Source: JACPDI01 sp035463475 (GTDB lineage Bacteria > Acidobacteriota > Vicinamibacteria > Vicinamibacterales > 2-12-FULL-66-21). From it: DNA of 64,000 nt. This document shows, in pieces, positions 35,558 through 43,922 of the stretch. Below the pieces are notes generated by a model. It was not told the DNA's origin. It saw only the letters and a program-made list of their open reading frames with translations, and searched no databases. Position 1 is the first letter of the stretch. Every line of letters starts with the position of its first letter. The translations under genes were made by a program, and so were the position numbers. The stretch lies in NCBI GenBank assembly GCA_035463475.1, contig DATHTE010000136.1, positions 16,339 to 80,338 on the forward strand, written 5' to 3'.

Positions 35558-35761
35558 ATGGCGACACTCAACGGCACAATCAAACGTCTGACAACGAAGG
35601 GTTTCGGGTTCATCGCGGCGAGCGATGGCAACGAGTACTTCTTTCACAGCTCGGCCTGCACCCAGGCCCGCTTCGAGGACCTGCGCGAAGGGCAACCGGT
35701 CACGTTCGAGCGGGGCCAGGGCCCCAAGGGCCCCCGCGGCGAGAACGTCCGTCCCGCGTAG
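35558..35761 (+). CDS. Cold shock domain protein (CspA family), 67 aa
   Basis: Single cold shock domain of normal length. The RNA-binding motifs are KGFGFI (RNP1, residues 14-19) and EYFFHSS (RNP2, 28-34); the C-terminal half has FEDLREGQPVTFE. It binds single-stranded RNA/DNA and acts as an RNA chaperone. AGGGACG precedes the ATG. A short CGACG/CGTCG hairpin lies just downstream (35771-35786) without a U-run. Confidence 0.95.
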   Translation: MATLNGTIKRLTTKGFGFIAASDGNEYFFHSSACTQARFEDLREGQPVTFERGQGPKGPRGENVRPA

Positions 35762-35904
35762 GCGGAAGCGCGACGGCGAAGCGTCGTGACGTGCGTCGTG
35801 GCCGGATCGCAGCGGCCGCGACACGGCCGCGACGGCTTTGCCCGACAGACCGCGCCCGTGATGGGCCGGGGCGGGCCTCGACGGATCGCCGGTGATCCCC
35901 GTGA

Positions 35905-36096
35905 CTACACCGACACCCAGGTTTCAACCTTGCTCAGGTTTACGCCGACGCTGCACTCGCCGGAGCGCGCGCACACGTAGATCGTGGACCCATATGTGGT
36001 GGCTCCCAGCTTTCGTTGGATCTTCGTCTGCGGGTGATGGCAAACGGGACAGTCGTGAACAGACGGCGGCAGGTCTTTGCGTTTTGGCTGCATCAT
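35905..36096 (-). CDS. Small Cys-rich (zinc-ribbon-like) protein, 63 aa
   Basis: Starts MMQPKRKDLPPSVHD and contains CPVCHH followed 27 residues later by CARSGEC, a plausible zinc-binding set. The sequence YGSTIYVCARSGECSVGVNLSKVETW looks like a real fold rather than random GC-rich translation. Its ATG overlaps the stop of the preceding small frame (ATGA). No family recognised; function unknown. Confidence 0.45.
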   Translation of the reverse strand: MMQPKRKDLPPSVHDCPVCHHPQTKIQRKLGATTYGSTIYVCARSGECSVGVNLSKVETWVSV

Positions 36097-36311
36097 GATT
36101 GGTCTCGATCTTTCTGGGTCGTCGCGGCCCGGGCGCATCCGATCGGCAGGAACTGCACCCCGGCGGCCAGACGCACCGCGCTGGCAGGTATGAACGCCGT
36201 CCGGGCACGGCGCTGAACGCGCGCCTCGCTTTCGCGGGCGCGCTGCTCCAAGCGCCGCCATCTTTCGTCAGAAGTCAGGATTCCGGGATCTGGAGAAGGA
36301 CTCTCGACCAT
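36093..36311 (-). CDS. Possible small protein upstream of the Cys-rich gene, 72 aa
   Basis: The frame starts MVESPSPDPGILTSDERW and has a short charged helix (RRLEQRARESEARVQRR). Its only support is the ATGA overlap with the next small gene and a normal start. There is no clear ribosome site and no family match that I know. Between this frame and 36442 I see only a small GCCCG/CGGGC hairpin. Confidence 0.3.
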   Translation of the reverse strand: MVESPSPDPGILTSDERWRRLEQRARESEARVQRRARTAFIPASAVRLAAGVQFLPIGCARAATTQKDRDQS

Positions 36312-36441
36312 CGCTGCACCCCGTAGCGTGGAAACACTGACCTCAGGTGCAGCGGCTCGCCCGGTGACGGGCTACCACATCGAAGTTGAACTCACTGTGG
36401 ACGTCTGACCCGCCCTCAGCGTATCACGTCCTCGTGCGCGG

Positions 36442-36714
36442 TCACTCCTTCACGACTTTCGCCACCTGACGAATCCCTTCAACGTGAACGCCGGCCCGAC
36501 GCCGCGCGGCCACGCACTCGACCTCGCGCACCGTCCATTTGTCAGGCGTATACCGGTAGTCGACTCGCTCCGCCGGCACCCGCTCGAGCAGCGCCAGCGT
36601 CTCAGGCAACTGCGCTTCCAGGATGGCCAGGATGTCACCGTCGGGGACGAGGTCGATGTACTTGAAGTAGTACTCGGCCGCCTCCCCGCGGTCGGGTCTG
36701 CTGTTTCCAATCAT
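36442..36714 (-). CDS. DinB-like protein, C-terminally truncated, 90 aa
   Basis: The first 60 residues (YYFKYIDLVPDGDILAILE, LLERVPAERVDYRYTPDKWTVREV) match the N-terminus of DinB-family proteins of about 170 residues. After KWTVREV the usual helix with its metal-binding His is replaced by an unrelated tail ECVAARRRAGVHVEG and a stop. This looks like a deletion or frameshift remnant. The ATG overlaps the stop of the NTF2-like gene upstream (ATGA), so it was once part of that operon and may still be translated. Confidence 0.5.
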   Translation of the reverse strand: MIGNSRPDRGEAAEYYFKYIDLVPDGDILAILEAQLPETLALLERVPAERVDYRYTPDKWTVREVECVAARRRAGVHVEGIRQVAKVVKE

Positions 36715-37448
36715 CGTTCCTCCACACCTTTTCGCCACCTGATGTCGTGTCCCTCTCGCCGGTCCACGAATCCAGTGACTGCCCCTGTGGCGTCCCGTTG
36801 AAAGATCCGGCGCGTGCGCGGCTGGCCAGGAGCGAAGAAGACGTCCGCGGTTTCCGGGCGGTAGGTGGTCGCCGCACGTCCCGTCCGCTCCGAGATCAGT
36901 TGGCCTGACCCACACGTGATGCGAGTGCTGATCTGCGCTGTGAGCGCATAGGTTCCGGCGTACGCGCACAACTGCTCCGCCGTCAGTCGCGCGGCGGGCG
37001 GATCGTCGAGCACCGCCATGACGTGGCTGGCGATCAGGCGCCAGCCGGCCGGCGTCTTGAGCCACGTATCAGTGGTACGAAAGCGGGTGGCCACCAGCTG
37101 CCCGAAGTAGTCCAGGCGTTCGTGATCCTCGTGAGTGGCCACGGCAAGGTCTCCATGGAGCGCCAACCGGAACGAGGCGACCCTGATCGAGCCCTCGAGT
37201 CCCGCGGGCAATGGCGTCAGCTCCTTCAACAGCTCGGACTTGCCGCGGACGATGCCGTTCTCGTCGACGTGGATCATGGAGTCGTGGAGGAGAGTGCGCC
37301 AGACCTCGACCCGTCCAGGCGCAATCGCGTCGAGCAGGTCCTGCGTGGCTTGCCGCAGGTGCGCCTCGACGTCGGCTGAAGGCGCCTGGTCTCCATTGGC
37401 GCCGGCCGGCCACCACAGCAACAGGCACACGAGCAACGTACGTGTCAT
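36711..37448 (-). CDS. Secreted NTF2-like (DUF4440-type) protein, 245 aa
   Basis: Signal peptide MTRTLLVCLLLWWPAGANG, then an NTF2-like cone (about 27-150) with WRTLLHDSMIHVDENGIVRGKSE and TDTWLKTPAGWRLIASH, typical of SnoaL/DUF4440 proteins. A second domain (about 155-240) resembles DUF3471-type beta barrels that follow beta-lactamase-like or NTF2-like proteins. Such proteins act as small-molecule binding folds; no catalytic residues can be assigned. It is coupled to the truncated DinB gene. Confidence 0.7.
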   Translation of the reverse strand: MTRTLLVCLLLWWPAGANGDQAPSADVEAHLRQATQDLLDAIAPGRVEVWRTLLHDSMIHVDENGIVRGKSELLKELTPLPAGLEGSIRVASFRLALHGDLAVATHEDHERLDYFGQLVATRFRTTDTWLKTPAGWRLIASHVMAVLDDPPAARLTAEQLCAYAGTYALTAQISTRITCGSGQLISERTGRAATTYRPETADVFFAPGQPRTRRIFQRDATGAVTGFVDRREGHDIRWRKGVEER

Positions 37449-37598
37449 GGTCTCAGGACCTCGATTCGCGCGATGAAGCGGCCAGGCTCCGTGCGAACGT
37501 ACACTGGTCGGCCTGCGGGATGCGCGTCGCAGGTATGGGATTGTAAGTGAACAGGATGCGGTCGTGGCGGTGAGCGGCGGCCGGATCTAGGCATCCTC

Positions 37599-38702
37599 TT
37601 ACGCCGGGGCTTCGTCGCCCGGCGACGCGACGCGAGTAAGAGATGTGTCGAGAACCACTTTGCCGATGCTGCGGCCGCTCTGCAGGAATCGCATCGCCGC
37701 CGGCGCCTGATCGAATGGAAACTGCCGCCCGACGAGCGGCGGCTCCGGGCAGAGCGAACGAAGCGCGGCGTAGGCCTCGGGCAGACGATCCGCCCGGTCC
37801 CACAACCAGATCAGGTTGTAGCCGATCACGCTCCGGTTCAGGGTCATCAGCCGCAGCGGGTCGATCCGGTGGCGGCGCAGGTAGCGCACGAGGAGCCGTG
37901 GATCGACTGCGCGTCGGCCGCCCGGCATGAAATCCGCCGCGCCGTACACGACCAGACGGCCGCGAGGGCGCAACCGTGCGAACGCCGGCTCGAGAAACGG
38001 GCCGGCGACCGCATCGAAGACAACGTCGAAGCCGTCGGATGTCACGGCGTGAAGCGCTCTGTCCAGCTGATCGCCGAAGCGCCGGCGATCGCGAACGATG
38101 ACGAGCTCGGGTGAGAACCCGTAGCGCTTCACCAGAAACTGTCGCTTCTCCTCGCGGCCGACGGTCGCCACGATGCGGGCGCCAATCGAGCGGAGGATCG
38201 CGAGCGCACACAGGCCGACGCCGCCCGCCGCGGAATGCAGCAGGACCAGCTCGCCATTCGTGACCCGCGCCTGCTCAACGAGGCCATACCACGCGGTCAG
38301 CCCCTGCGCGGGGAATGCAGCCGCCTGCGCCATCGTCCAGCCCGGTGGGATGCGCGACAGCAGATGGGCGGGAGCGTTCAGGACGGTGGCGTACGCGCCA
38401 AAGCGTATCAGCCCGGCCACCGCATCACCTGCGCGCAGGCCGGCGTGGGCGGAGGCCTCGTGTCCTCGTGCGGGGGGGACCGTTTCCTCGATCACGCCGG
38501 CGAACTCGAGGCCGGGAACGAACGGCCCTTTGGGCGTGGCGGAGTACAGGCCGAGGCAGGCAAAGATGTCCGCGAAATTGAGGCCGACGGTTTTCACGCG
38601 GACGCGCGCCTCGCCGGCCGCGGGCGGCGGCAGCGTCTCGCTCTGTTTTCTCAGCCGGGCGAGCGACCCGGCCCGGTTGATCCGCCAGACGTCACGTGTC
38701 AC
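37599..38702 (-). CDS. Zinc-independent medium-chain dehydrogenase (quinone-oxidoreductase-like), 367 aa
   Basis: I chose GTG at 38702 (VTRDVWRINRAGSLARL) because the upstream extension is not protein-like and would enter the promoter of the divergent trpB2 gene. GROES-like N-domain (VKTVGLNFADIFACLGLY, VPGLEFAGVIEE) and a Rossmann domain with HSAAGGVGLCALAI (NADPH binding). The structural and catalytic zinc cysteines are absent, as in quinone oxidoreductase and VAT-1-like enzymes. It reduces a quinone or activated alkene; the substrate is unknown. Confidence 0.88.
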   Translation of the reverse strand: MTRDVWRINRAGSLARLRKQSETLPPPAAGEARVRVKTVGLNFADIFACLGLYSATPKGPFVPGLEFAGVIEETVPPARGHEASAHAGLRAGDAVAGLIRFGAYATVLNAPAHLLSRIPPGWTMAQAAAFPAQGLTAWYGLVEQARVTNGELVLLHSAAGGVGLCALAILRSIGARIVATVGREEKRQFLVKRYGFSPELVIVRDRRRFGDQLDRALHAVTSDGFDVVFDAVAGPFLEPAFARLRPRGRLVVYGAADFMPGGRRAVDPRLLVRYLRRHRIDPLRLMTLNRSVIGYNLIWLWDRADRLPEAYAALRSLCPEPPLVGRQFPFDQAPAAMRFLQSGRSIGKVVLDTSLTRVASPGDEAPA

Positions 38703-38834
38703 GGCCGACCCCGCCAATCCTGGTACGATCCCGGCCTTGCCCCGATGGCAGATTGCCCGAGCATGTCGCGGCACCGCAGATTCTCGCTCCTCTTTGTGAG
38801 AAGATGCGCCCCACAAACCCGAGAGAGGCCTGCC

Positions 38835-40145
38835 GTGACCGACACGAAGATCACGTTACCCGAATCGGAGATCCCGACACACTTCTACAACATCGCCCCG
38901 GACCTGCTTACGCCGCTACCGCCGCCGCTGAACCCCGGCACTCGCCAGCCGATCGGCCCCGAGGCCCTCGCGCCGATCTTCCCTGCCGGCCTCATTGCGC
39001 AGGAAGTGTCTCAGGAACGGTTCATCGAAGTCCCCCACGAGGTGCGCGACATCTACCGTCTCTACCGGCCGAGCCCGATGTTCCGCGCGCGCGCGCTTGA
39101 GGAAGCGCTCGATACGCCCGCGCGCATCTACTACAAGTCGGAGCACGTGAGCCCCGTCGGCAGCCACAAACTCAACACCGCGCTCATGCAGGCGTGGGTC
39201 AATAAACAGGAGGGCGTCAAGCGTCTGGCCACGGAGACGGGCGCCGGGCAGTGGGGCAGCGCGCTCGCGTGCGCCTGCCAGCTCATGGGCCTCGCCTGCA
39301 TGGTGTACATGGTGCGCGTCAGCTACGACCAGAAGCCGTACCGCCGCGTCATGATGAAGGCCTACGGCGCGGACGTGGTGGCGAGCCCGTCGCCGCTCAC
39401 CGCCGCGGGCCGAGCGGTCCTCGCCGAAGAGCCGGACACGCCGGGAAGCCTCGGCATTGCGATCTCCGAGGCGGTGGAAGATGCCGCGGGGCGCGACGAT
39501 ACGAAGTACTCGCTCGGCAGCGTGCTCAATCACGTCCTGCTGCACCAGACCATCATCGGCCAGGAAGCAAAGAAGCAGATGGAGCTCGCCGGCGACTACC
39601 CCGACATCCTGATCGCCTGCCACGGCGGCGGCAGCAACTTCGCCGGCCTCGTCTTCCCCTTCCTGCGCGACAAGATCGCCGGCTCGCGAAAGGCGCTGCG
39701 CGCGATCGCCGTGGAACCTTCGGCGTGCCCCAGCCTCACGGCAGGCGTTCGTGAGTACGACTTCGGCGATCGGGCCGGCACCACGCCGCTGATGATGATG
39801 CATACCCTCGGACATACCTTCACGCCGGCACCCGTCCACGCCGGGGGGCTGCGTTACCACGGTTCCGCCCCGCTGGTGAGCCATCTCCTTGCCGCGGGCC
39901 TGGTGGAGGCCGAGGCGTACCACCAGGGAGAGGTCTTCGAGAGCGCCGTGCAATTCGCGCGCTGCGAGGGCACGATTCCCGCGCCCGAATCCGCGCATGC
40001 GATCCACAGCGTCGTCCGTCACGCCCTCGAGGCGCGCGAGGCGGGTCGGCCGACAACCATCCTCTTCAACCTCTCCGGTCACGGGCTCTTCGACCTGGCG
40101 GCGTACGAGTCGCACCTGACCGGGAAGATGGACGCATCGGCGTAG
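38835..40145 (+). CDS. trpB: Tryptophan synthase beta chain, TrpB2 type, 436 aa
   Basis: Starts at GTG 38835 behind AGAGAGG. The PLP lysine is in GSHKLNTA (Lys112), the catalytic Glu in ATETGAGQWG, and the phosphate-binding loop is HGGGSNFAG. Length and the N-terminal extension (LPESEIPTHFYNIAPDLL) mark the TrpB2 class, which is often encoded apart from trpA and may work without it on serine and indole. It lies 33 bases ahead of a DAHP synthase gene, so the pair supplies both the entry and the last step of tryptophan formation. The rest of the pathway is not in the window. Confidence 0.95.
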   Translation: MTDTKITLPESEIPTHFYNIAPDLLTPLPPPLNPGTRQPIGPEALAPIFPAGLIAQEVSQERFIEVPHEVRDIYRLYRPSPMFRARALEEALDTPARIYYKSEHVSPVGSHKLNTALMQAWVNKQEGVKRLATETGAGQWGSALACACQLMGLACMVYMVRVSYDQKPYRRVMMKAYGADVVASPSPLTAAGRAVLAEEPDTPGSLGIAISEAVEDAAGRDDTKYSLGSVLNHVLLHQTIIGQEAKKQMELAGDYPDILIACHGGGSNFAGLVFPFLRDKIAGSRKALRAIAVEPSACPSLTAGVREYDFGDRAGTTPLMMMHTLGHTFTPAPVHAGGLRYHGSAPLVSHLLAAGLVEAEAYHQGEVFESAVQFARCEGTIPAPESAHAIHSVVRHALEAREAGRPTTILFNLSGHGLFDLAAYESHLTGKMDASA

Positions 40146-40178
40146 AGGGCATCGCCGGCCAGGCCGAAGGCATGACGA

Positions 40179-41240
40179 ATGTTCCGACGCACAGACGACC
40201 TTCGCATCAAGGAGGTTCGCCCGCTCATCCCGCCCGCGATCCTGCAGGAGGAGATCCCGCTGAGCGAGCGGGCGTCGAACGTCGTCGCGGACGCGCGCGC
40301 GGCCATCGCCGCGATCGTCGGGGGCGGGGACGATCGGCTCGTCGTCGTCGCCGGGCCGTGCTCGATCCACGACACGCAGGCCGCGCTCGAGTACGCGTCC
40401 AGGCTGAAGCGAATCGCGGATTCCGCTGCGGACGCCCTGCTCGTCGTGATGCGCGCGTACTTCGAGAAGCCGCGCACGGTCGTGGGGTGGAAGGGCCTCA
40501 TCAACGACCCGGACCTCGACGGCAGCTATCACATCAACAAGGGGCTGCGACTCGCACGTCACCTGCTGCTGGACGTGAACGAGCTCGGCCTGCCGACGGG
40601 ATCCGAGTTTCTCGACACCCAGATTCCCCAGCACATTGCCGACCTGACGTCGTGGGTGTGCATCGGCGCCCGAACGACCGAGAGCCAGGTACACCGAGAG
40701 ATGGCGTCCGGATTGTCGATGCCCGTGGGCTTCAAGAACGGCACGGATGGTGACACACAGGTCGCCATCGACGCCGTGCTGGCCGCGCGCCGGCAGCACT
40801 GGTTCCCGGGCGTCACGAAGCAGGGCGTCTCCGCCATCCTGCAGACGACTGGCAACGAGTCGTGCCATGTGATCCTCCGGGGTGGGACGCGGACCGGTCC
40901 GAACTACCACGCCGAGCGGATCGAGACCGTGACCGGCGCGCTGGCGCGGCTCGGCCTCCCCGCACGGCTGATGGTGGACTGCTCCCACGGCAACAGCGAG
41001 CGCGACCCCACTCGACAGGCGAGCGTGGCCTCGGACCTCGCGCGACAGGTCGGAGCCGGTTCAACCCGCATTTTCGGCGTCATGCTCGAGAGCCATCTGG
41101 TTGCCGGCCGGCAGGATCACGGACCGGGGGTGCCGCTGGTGTACGGCCAGAGCATCACCGACGCCTGCATCGGCATCGACGAGACCGAAACGATCCTGCA
41201 GGAGCTGCGGGAGGCCGTGAGGCGGCGCCGCGGAGCGTGA
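40179..41240 (+). CDS. 3-deoxy-D-arabino-heptulosonate 7-phosphate (DAHP) synthase, class I, 353 aa
   Basis: Condenses phosphoenolpyruvate and erythrose 4-phosphate, the first step of the shikimate pathway. Class I (AroF/G/H) motifs are complete: VAGPCSIHD, EKPRTVVGWKG, ARTTESQVHREMASGLSMPVGF, KNGTDG, RGGTRTGPNY and MVDCSHGNS. The length equals E. coli AroG/F/H; which aromatic amino acid inhibits it cannot be told. The gap to the hydrogenase genes (211 bases) holds no tRNA and only a doubtful antisense frame. Confidence 0.95.
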   Translation: MFRRTDDLRIKEVRPLIPPAILQEEIPLSERASNVVADARAAIAAIVGGGDDRLVVVAGPCSIHDTQAALEYASRLKRIADSAADALLVVMRAYFEKPRTVVGWKGLINDPDLDGSYHINKGLRLARHLLLDVNELGLPTGSEFLDTQIPQHIADLTSWVCIGARTTESQVHREMASGLSMPVGFKNGTDGDTQVAIDAVLAARRQHWFPGVTKQGVSAILQTTGNESCHVILRGGTRTGPNYHAERIETVTGALARLGLPARLMVDCSHGNSERDPTRQASVASDLARQVGAGSTRIFGVMLESHLVAGRQDHGPGVPLVYGQSITDACIGIDETETILQELREAVRRRRGA

Positions 41241-41249
41241 AGGGTGCCC

Positions 41250-41363
41250 CTATCCGATCGTGAGCGCCAGGACGTCACCCGTGGTGTCGCGGGCGGTCAC
41301 CGCGGTTCGGCTGACCCGCGTCGAGCCGCCCGGAGCGTAGACAAGCTGAACACCCACGACCAT
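41250..41363 (-). CDS. Doubtful 37-aa antisense frame or gene remnant
   Basis: A short minus-strand frame MVVGVQLVYAPGGSTR ending DVLALTIG stops just after the DAHP synthase gene. Its residue pattern is protein-like (beta-strand-like) and the frame stays open upstream to inside the hydrogenase gene. It may be the C-terminal remnant of a lost gene. No ribosome site is seen. Confidence 0.2.
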   Translation of the reverse strand: MVVGVQLVYAPGGSTRVSRTAVTARDTTGDVLALTIG

Positions 41364-41451
41364 CTCGCCGGCGCACGTGATGAACTCCTGAACGCGTTTA
41401 CACGGGACGCCACTCGTGCTATTGCGTGGTCGCGCAGGAAGGTCGCCGCCT

Positions 41452-42402
41452 ATGCACGACTACGGCTTCACACGCCGCGAGTTCATGAAGTGGGCGCTCG
41501 CGGCAACGGCGGTCACGGAGTTCTCTCGCGCGTTTCTTCCCAAGCTGCAGGCTGCGGTTCAGCAGGCTGTGAAAGAGTACCCGCTCATCTGGATGCAGGA
41601 CTCCGCCTGCAGTGGCTGTTCCGTCTCCGTCATCAATACCATTCATCCCAGCATCAAGAACGTCATCCTCGATCAGATTTTGCCGGGCCATCAGCTCTTC
41701 CTGAACTACCACTCCACGTTGATGGCCGCGACGGGGGCGATGTCAACCGGGGCCGCGATCGAGACGGCGCGCGCGCACAAGGGGAAGTACATCTTCATTG
41801 TCGAAGGGGCAATCCCGACGCGCGAGGATGGCATCTACGGCACACTCGGCGAGGAGCATGACGCACCCGTGTCGATGATGCAGTGGCTCCGGCGGCTCGC
41901 GCCGGACGCGATGGCCGTGCTGACCGTAGGTACGTGCGCGGCGTACGGCGGCGTGGCGGCAGCACGGCCGAATCCGAGCGGGGCCGTTGGCGTCGGCGAG
42001 TTGCTGAAGACGCTGAGCATCTCGACGCCGGTCGTGAACATCCCCGGCTGTCCGTGCCATCCCGACTGGTTCATTGGGACCGTCGCCCGCGTCCTGCTGT
42101 ACGGGCTGCCCAAGCCGCAGGAGCTCGACGCCGCAGGACGGCTGAAGATCTACTTCGGCAAGAGCGTGCACAACCGGTGCATCAACCGCGACTACCTGGA
42201 CGAAGGCGTCTTCGCCACCCAGTTCGGAGAAGTCGGCTGTCTGCTGGAGATCGGCTGCAAGGGGCCGTTTACCTACGGGGACTGCCCCGTGCGCCAGTGG
42301 AACAGCGGCGTGAACTGGTGCGTGAGCGCCAACGCGCCATGCATGGGGTGCACCGAGCCGGGATTCCCGGACGCGCATTCGCCGCTCTATCAGAGGAGGT
42401 AG
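41452..42402 (+). CDS. [NiFe] hydrogenase small subunit with Tat signal, no C-terminal anchor, 316 aa
   Basis: Start chosen at MHDYGFTRREFMKW so the Tat signal (TRREFMKWALAATAV) is N-terminal. Cysteines for the three Fe-S clusters are visible: SACSGCSVS, TVGTC, PGCPCHPDW, VHNRC, GCLLEIGCKG, DCPVRQW and NAPCMGCTEPGFPD. Group 1 uptake hydrogenase small subunits usually end with a membrane helix; this one stops at LYQRR right after the cluster domain. That suggests a soluble periplasmic enzyme or anchoring by another protein. No cytochrome b or hyp genes are nearby in the window. Confidence 0.93.
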   Translation: MHDYGFTRREFMKWALAATAVTEFSRAFLPKLQAAVQQAVKEYPLIWMQDSACSGCSVSVINTIHPSIKNVILDQILPGHQLFLNYHSTLMAATGAMSTGAAIETARAHKGKYIFIVEGAIPTREDGIYGTLGEEHDAPVSMMQWLRRLAPDAMAVLTVGTCAAYGGVAAARPNPSGAVGVGELLKTLSISTPVVNIPGCPCHPDWFIGTVARVLLYGLPKPQELDAAGRLKIYFGKSVHNRCINRDYLDEGVFATQFGEVGCLLEIGCKGPFTYGDCPVRQWNSGVNWCVSANAPCMGCTEPGFPDAHSPLYQRR

Positions 42403-42404
42403 CC

Positions 42405-43922
42405 GTGAGGACGCGCGTGGTCGTTGATCCGTTGACCCGGATCGAAGGGCACCTCCGGGTGGAAGCGGTCGTTGACAACGGGGTTGTCGTCGAAGCGCGC
42501 TCGAGCGGCACACTGTACCGCGGGTTCGAGCAGATTCTCGCGGGACGCGATCCGCTCGATGCCGTGCAGCTCACACAGCGGTTCTGCGGGGTCTGCCCGA
42601 CCGCCCACGCTGTGGCATCGTCGCAGTGCCTCGACCATGCCTTCGGCATCATGCCGCCCGACAACGGGCGGATCATTCGCAATCTGATTCAGGGCGCGAA
42701 TTACATCCAGTCGCATGTTCTGCATTTCTACCACCTGGCGTCGCTCGATTTCGTGCGTGGCCCCGACGTCCCGCCCTTCGTGCCGCGCTATGAAGCGGAC
42801 TACCGCCTGCCGAAGCGGACGAGCGACGACATCGTGAATCACTACGTGCAGGCGCTGCACATCCGCCTCAAGGCGCATGAGATGTCCGCCGTCTTCTCCG
42901 GGAAGATGCCGCACTGCGCGTCGGTGGTGCCCGGCGGCGTCACCGTGACGCCGAGCGTTGACAAGGTGACTACGTTTTTGTGGCGCTTGCGTGAGCTGCG
43001 GGACTTCATCGACAACGTCTACCTGCCGGACGTGCTCGCCATCGCCGAGGTATACCGCGACTACGCCGAGGTGGGTCCGGGCTGTCGGGCGCTGCTGTCG
43101 TACGGCGCGTTCGATCTCGACAACGTGCCGGATGTGACCAGGCGCAGTCGGATGTTCGCCATGGCCCGCTATCGCGACGGCCGTGTGGACTCGGTCGATC
43201 CGTCGCTCATCACCGAGGACGTCAGATACAGCTGGTACCGATCGCCCAGCCATCTGCGGCCGGCCGCGGGTGACACGGTGCCGGATCCATCCAAGGAGTC
43301 TGCGTACTCCTGGCTCAAGGCGCCGCGGTACGACAACGACACGTACGAAGTCGGTCCCCTTGCGCGCGCGGTCATCGCGCGCACGTCGGGCCAGAACACC
43401 ACCTACATCAAGGCCATCGATTCGGCGCTGGCTGGCCTGCGGCTCTCGCCGAATCACCTCTTCTCGGTGATGGGACGGCACCTCGCGCGGGCGCTCGAGA
43501 CGCAGGTCGTCGCCAACGCCATGGCTGACTGGGTGCTGCAGATCAAACTCGATCAGCCGGTGGCGACGGCGCACGTGATCCCCGACGAGGCCCACGGCTA
43601 CGGCCTGTGGGACGCGTCACGCGGAGCGCTGGGACACTGGATCGCCATCAAGAACAAGCGCATCGAGCGTTATCAGGCCGTGGTCCCGACGACGTGGAAC
43701 GCCTCGCCGCACGACGACCGGGGACAGCCTGGCGCAATGGAGCAGGCCCTCGTTGGTGCGCCCGTCAAGGACTCGGAGAATCCTTTTGCAGTGGCTCGCA
43801 TCGTGCGCTCCTTCGATCCCTGTATCGCGTGCGCGGTGCACCTCGTCACGCCGAAACGAACGTTGCTGCAGGAGATTCCGCTCGCAGCAGGGCGATGGCT
43901 GCCGCACCCGACCGGACCCTGA
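42405..43922 (+). CDS. [NiFe] hydrogenase large subunit, 505 aa
   Basis: GTG start two bases after the small-subunit stop, behind GAGGAGG. The N-terminal nickel motif is RFCGVCPTAH (with RIEGHLRVE before it) and the C-terminal one is DPCIACAVH. After that histidine 26 residues remain (LVTPKRTLLQEIPLAAGRW and so on), the peptide removed by the maturation protease that is encoded next. Catalyses reversible H2 oxidation in the heterodimer. The subgroup within group 1 is not resolved here. Confidence 0.95.
   Translation: MRTRVVVDPLTRIEGHLRVEAVVDNGVVVEARSSGTLYRGFEQILAGRDPLDAVQLTQRFCGVCPTAHAVASSQCLDHAFGIMPPDNGRIIRNLIQGANYIQSHVLHFYHLASLDFVRGPDVPPFVPRYEADYRLPKRTSDDIVNHYVQALHIRLKAHEMSAVFSGKMPHCASVVPGGVTVTPSVDKVTTFLWRLRELRDFIDNVYLPDVLAIAEVYRDYAEVGPGCRALLSYGAFDLDNVPDVTRRSRMFAMARYRDGRVDSVDPSLITEDVRYSWYRSPSHLRPAAGDTVPDPSKESAYSWLKAPRYDNDTYEVGPLARAVIARTSGQNTTYIKAIDSALAGLRLSPNHLFSVMGRHLARALETQVVANAMADWVLQIKLDQPVATAHVIPDEAHGYGLWDASRGALGHWIAIKNKRIERYQAVVPTTWNASPHDDRGQPGAMEQALVGAPVKDSENPFAVARIVRSFDPCIACAVHLVTPKRTLLQEIPLAAGRWLPHPTGP

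Noticed and set aside
38703..38816. N-terminal extension of the quinone-oxidoreductase-like gene up to 38816
   Set aside because: The added residues are not family-like and would run into the start of the divergent trpB2 gene; GTG at 38702 fits the fold.
38916..40988. 690-codon minus-strand frame opposite trpB2 and the DAHP synthase gene
   Set aside because: It spans two well-supported genes and has no recognisable family; codon-phase artefact of high GC.
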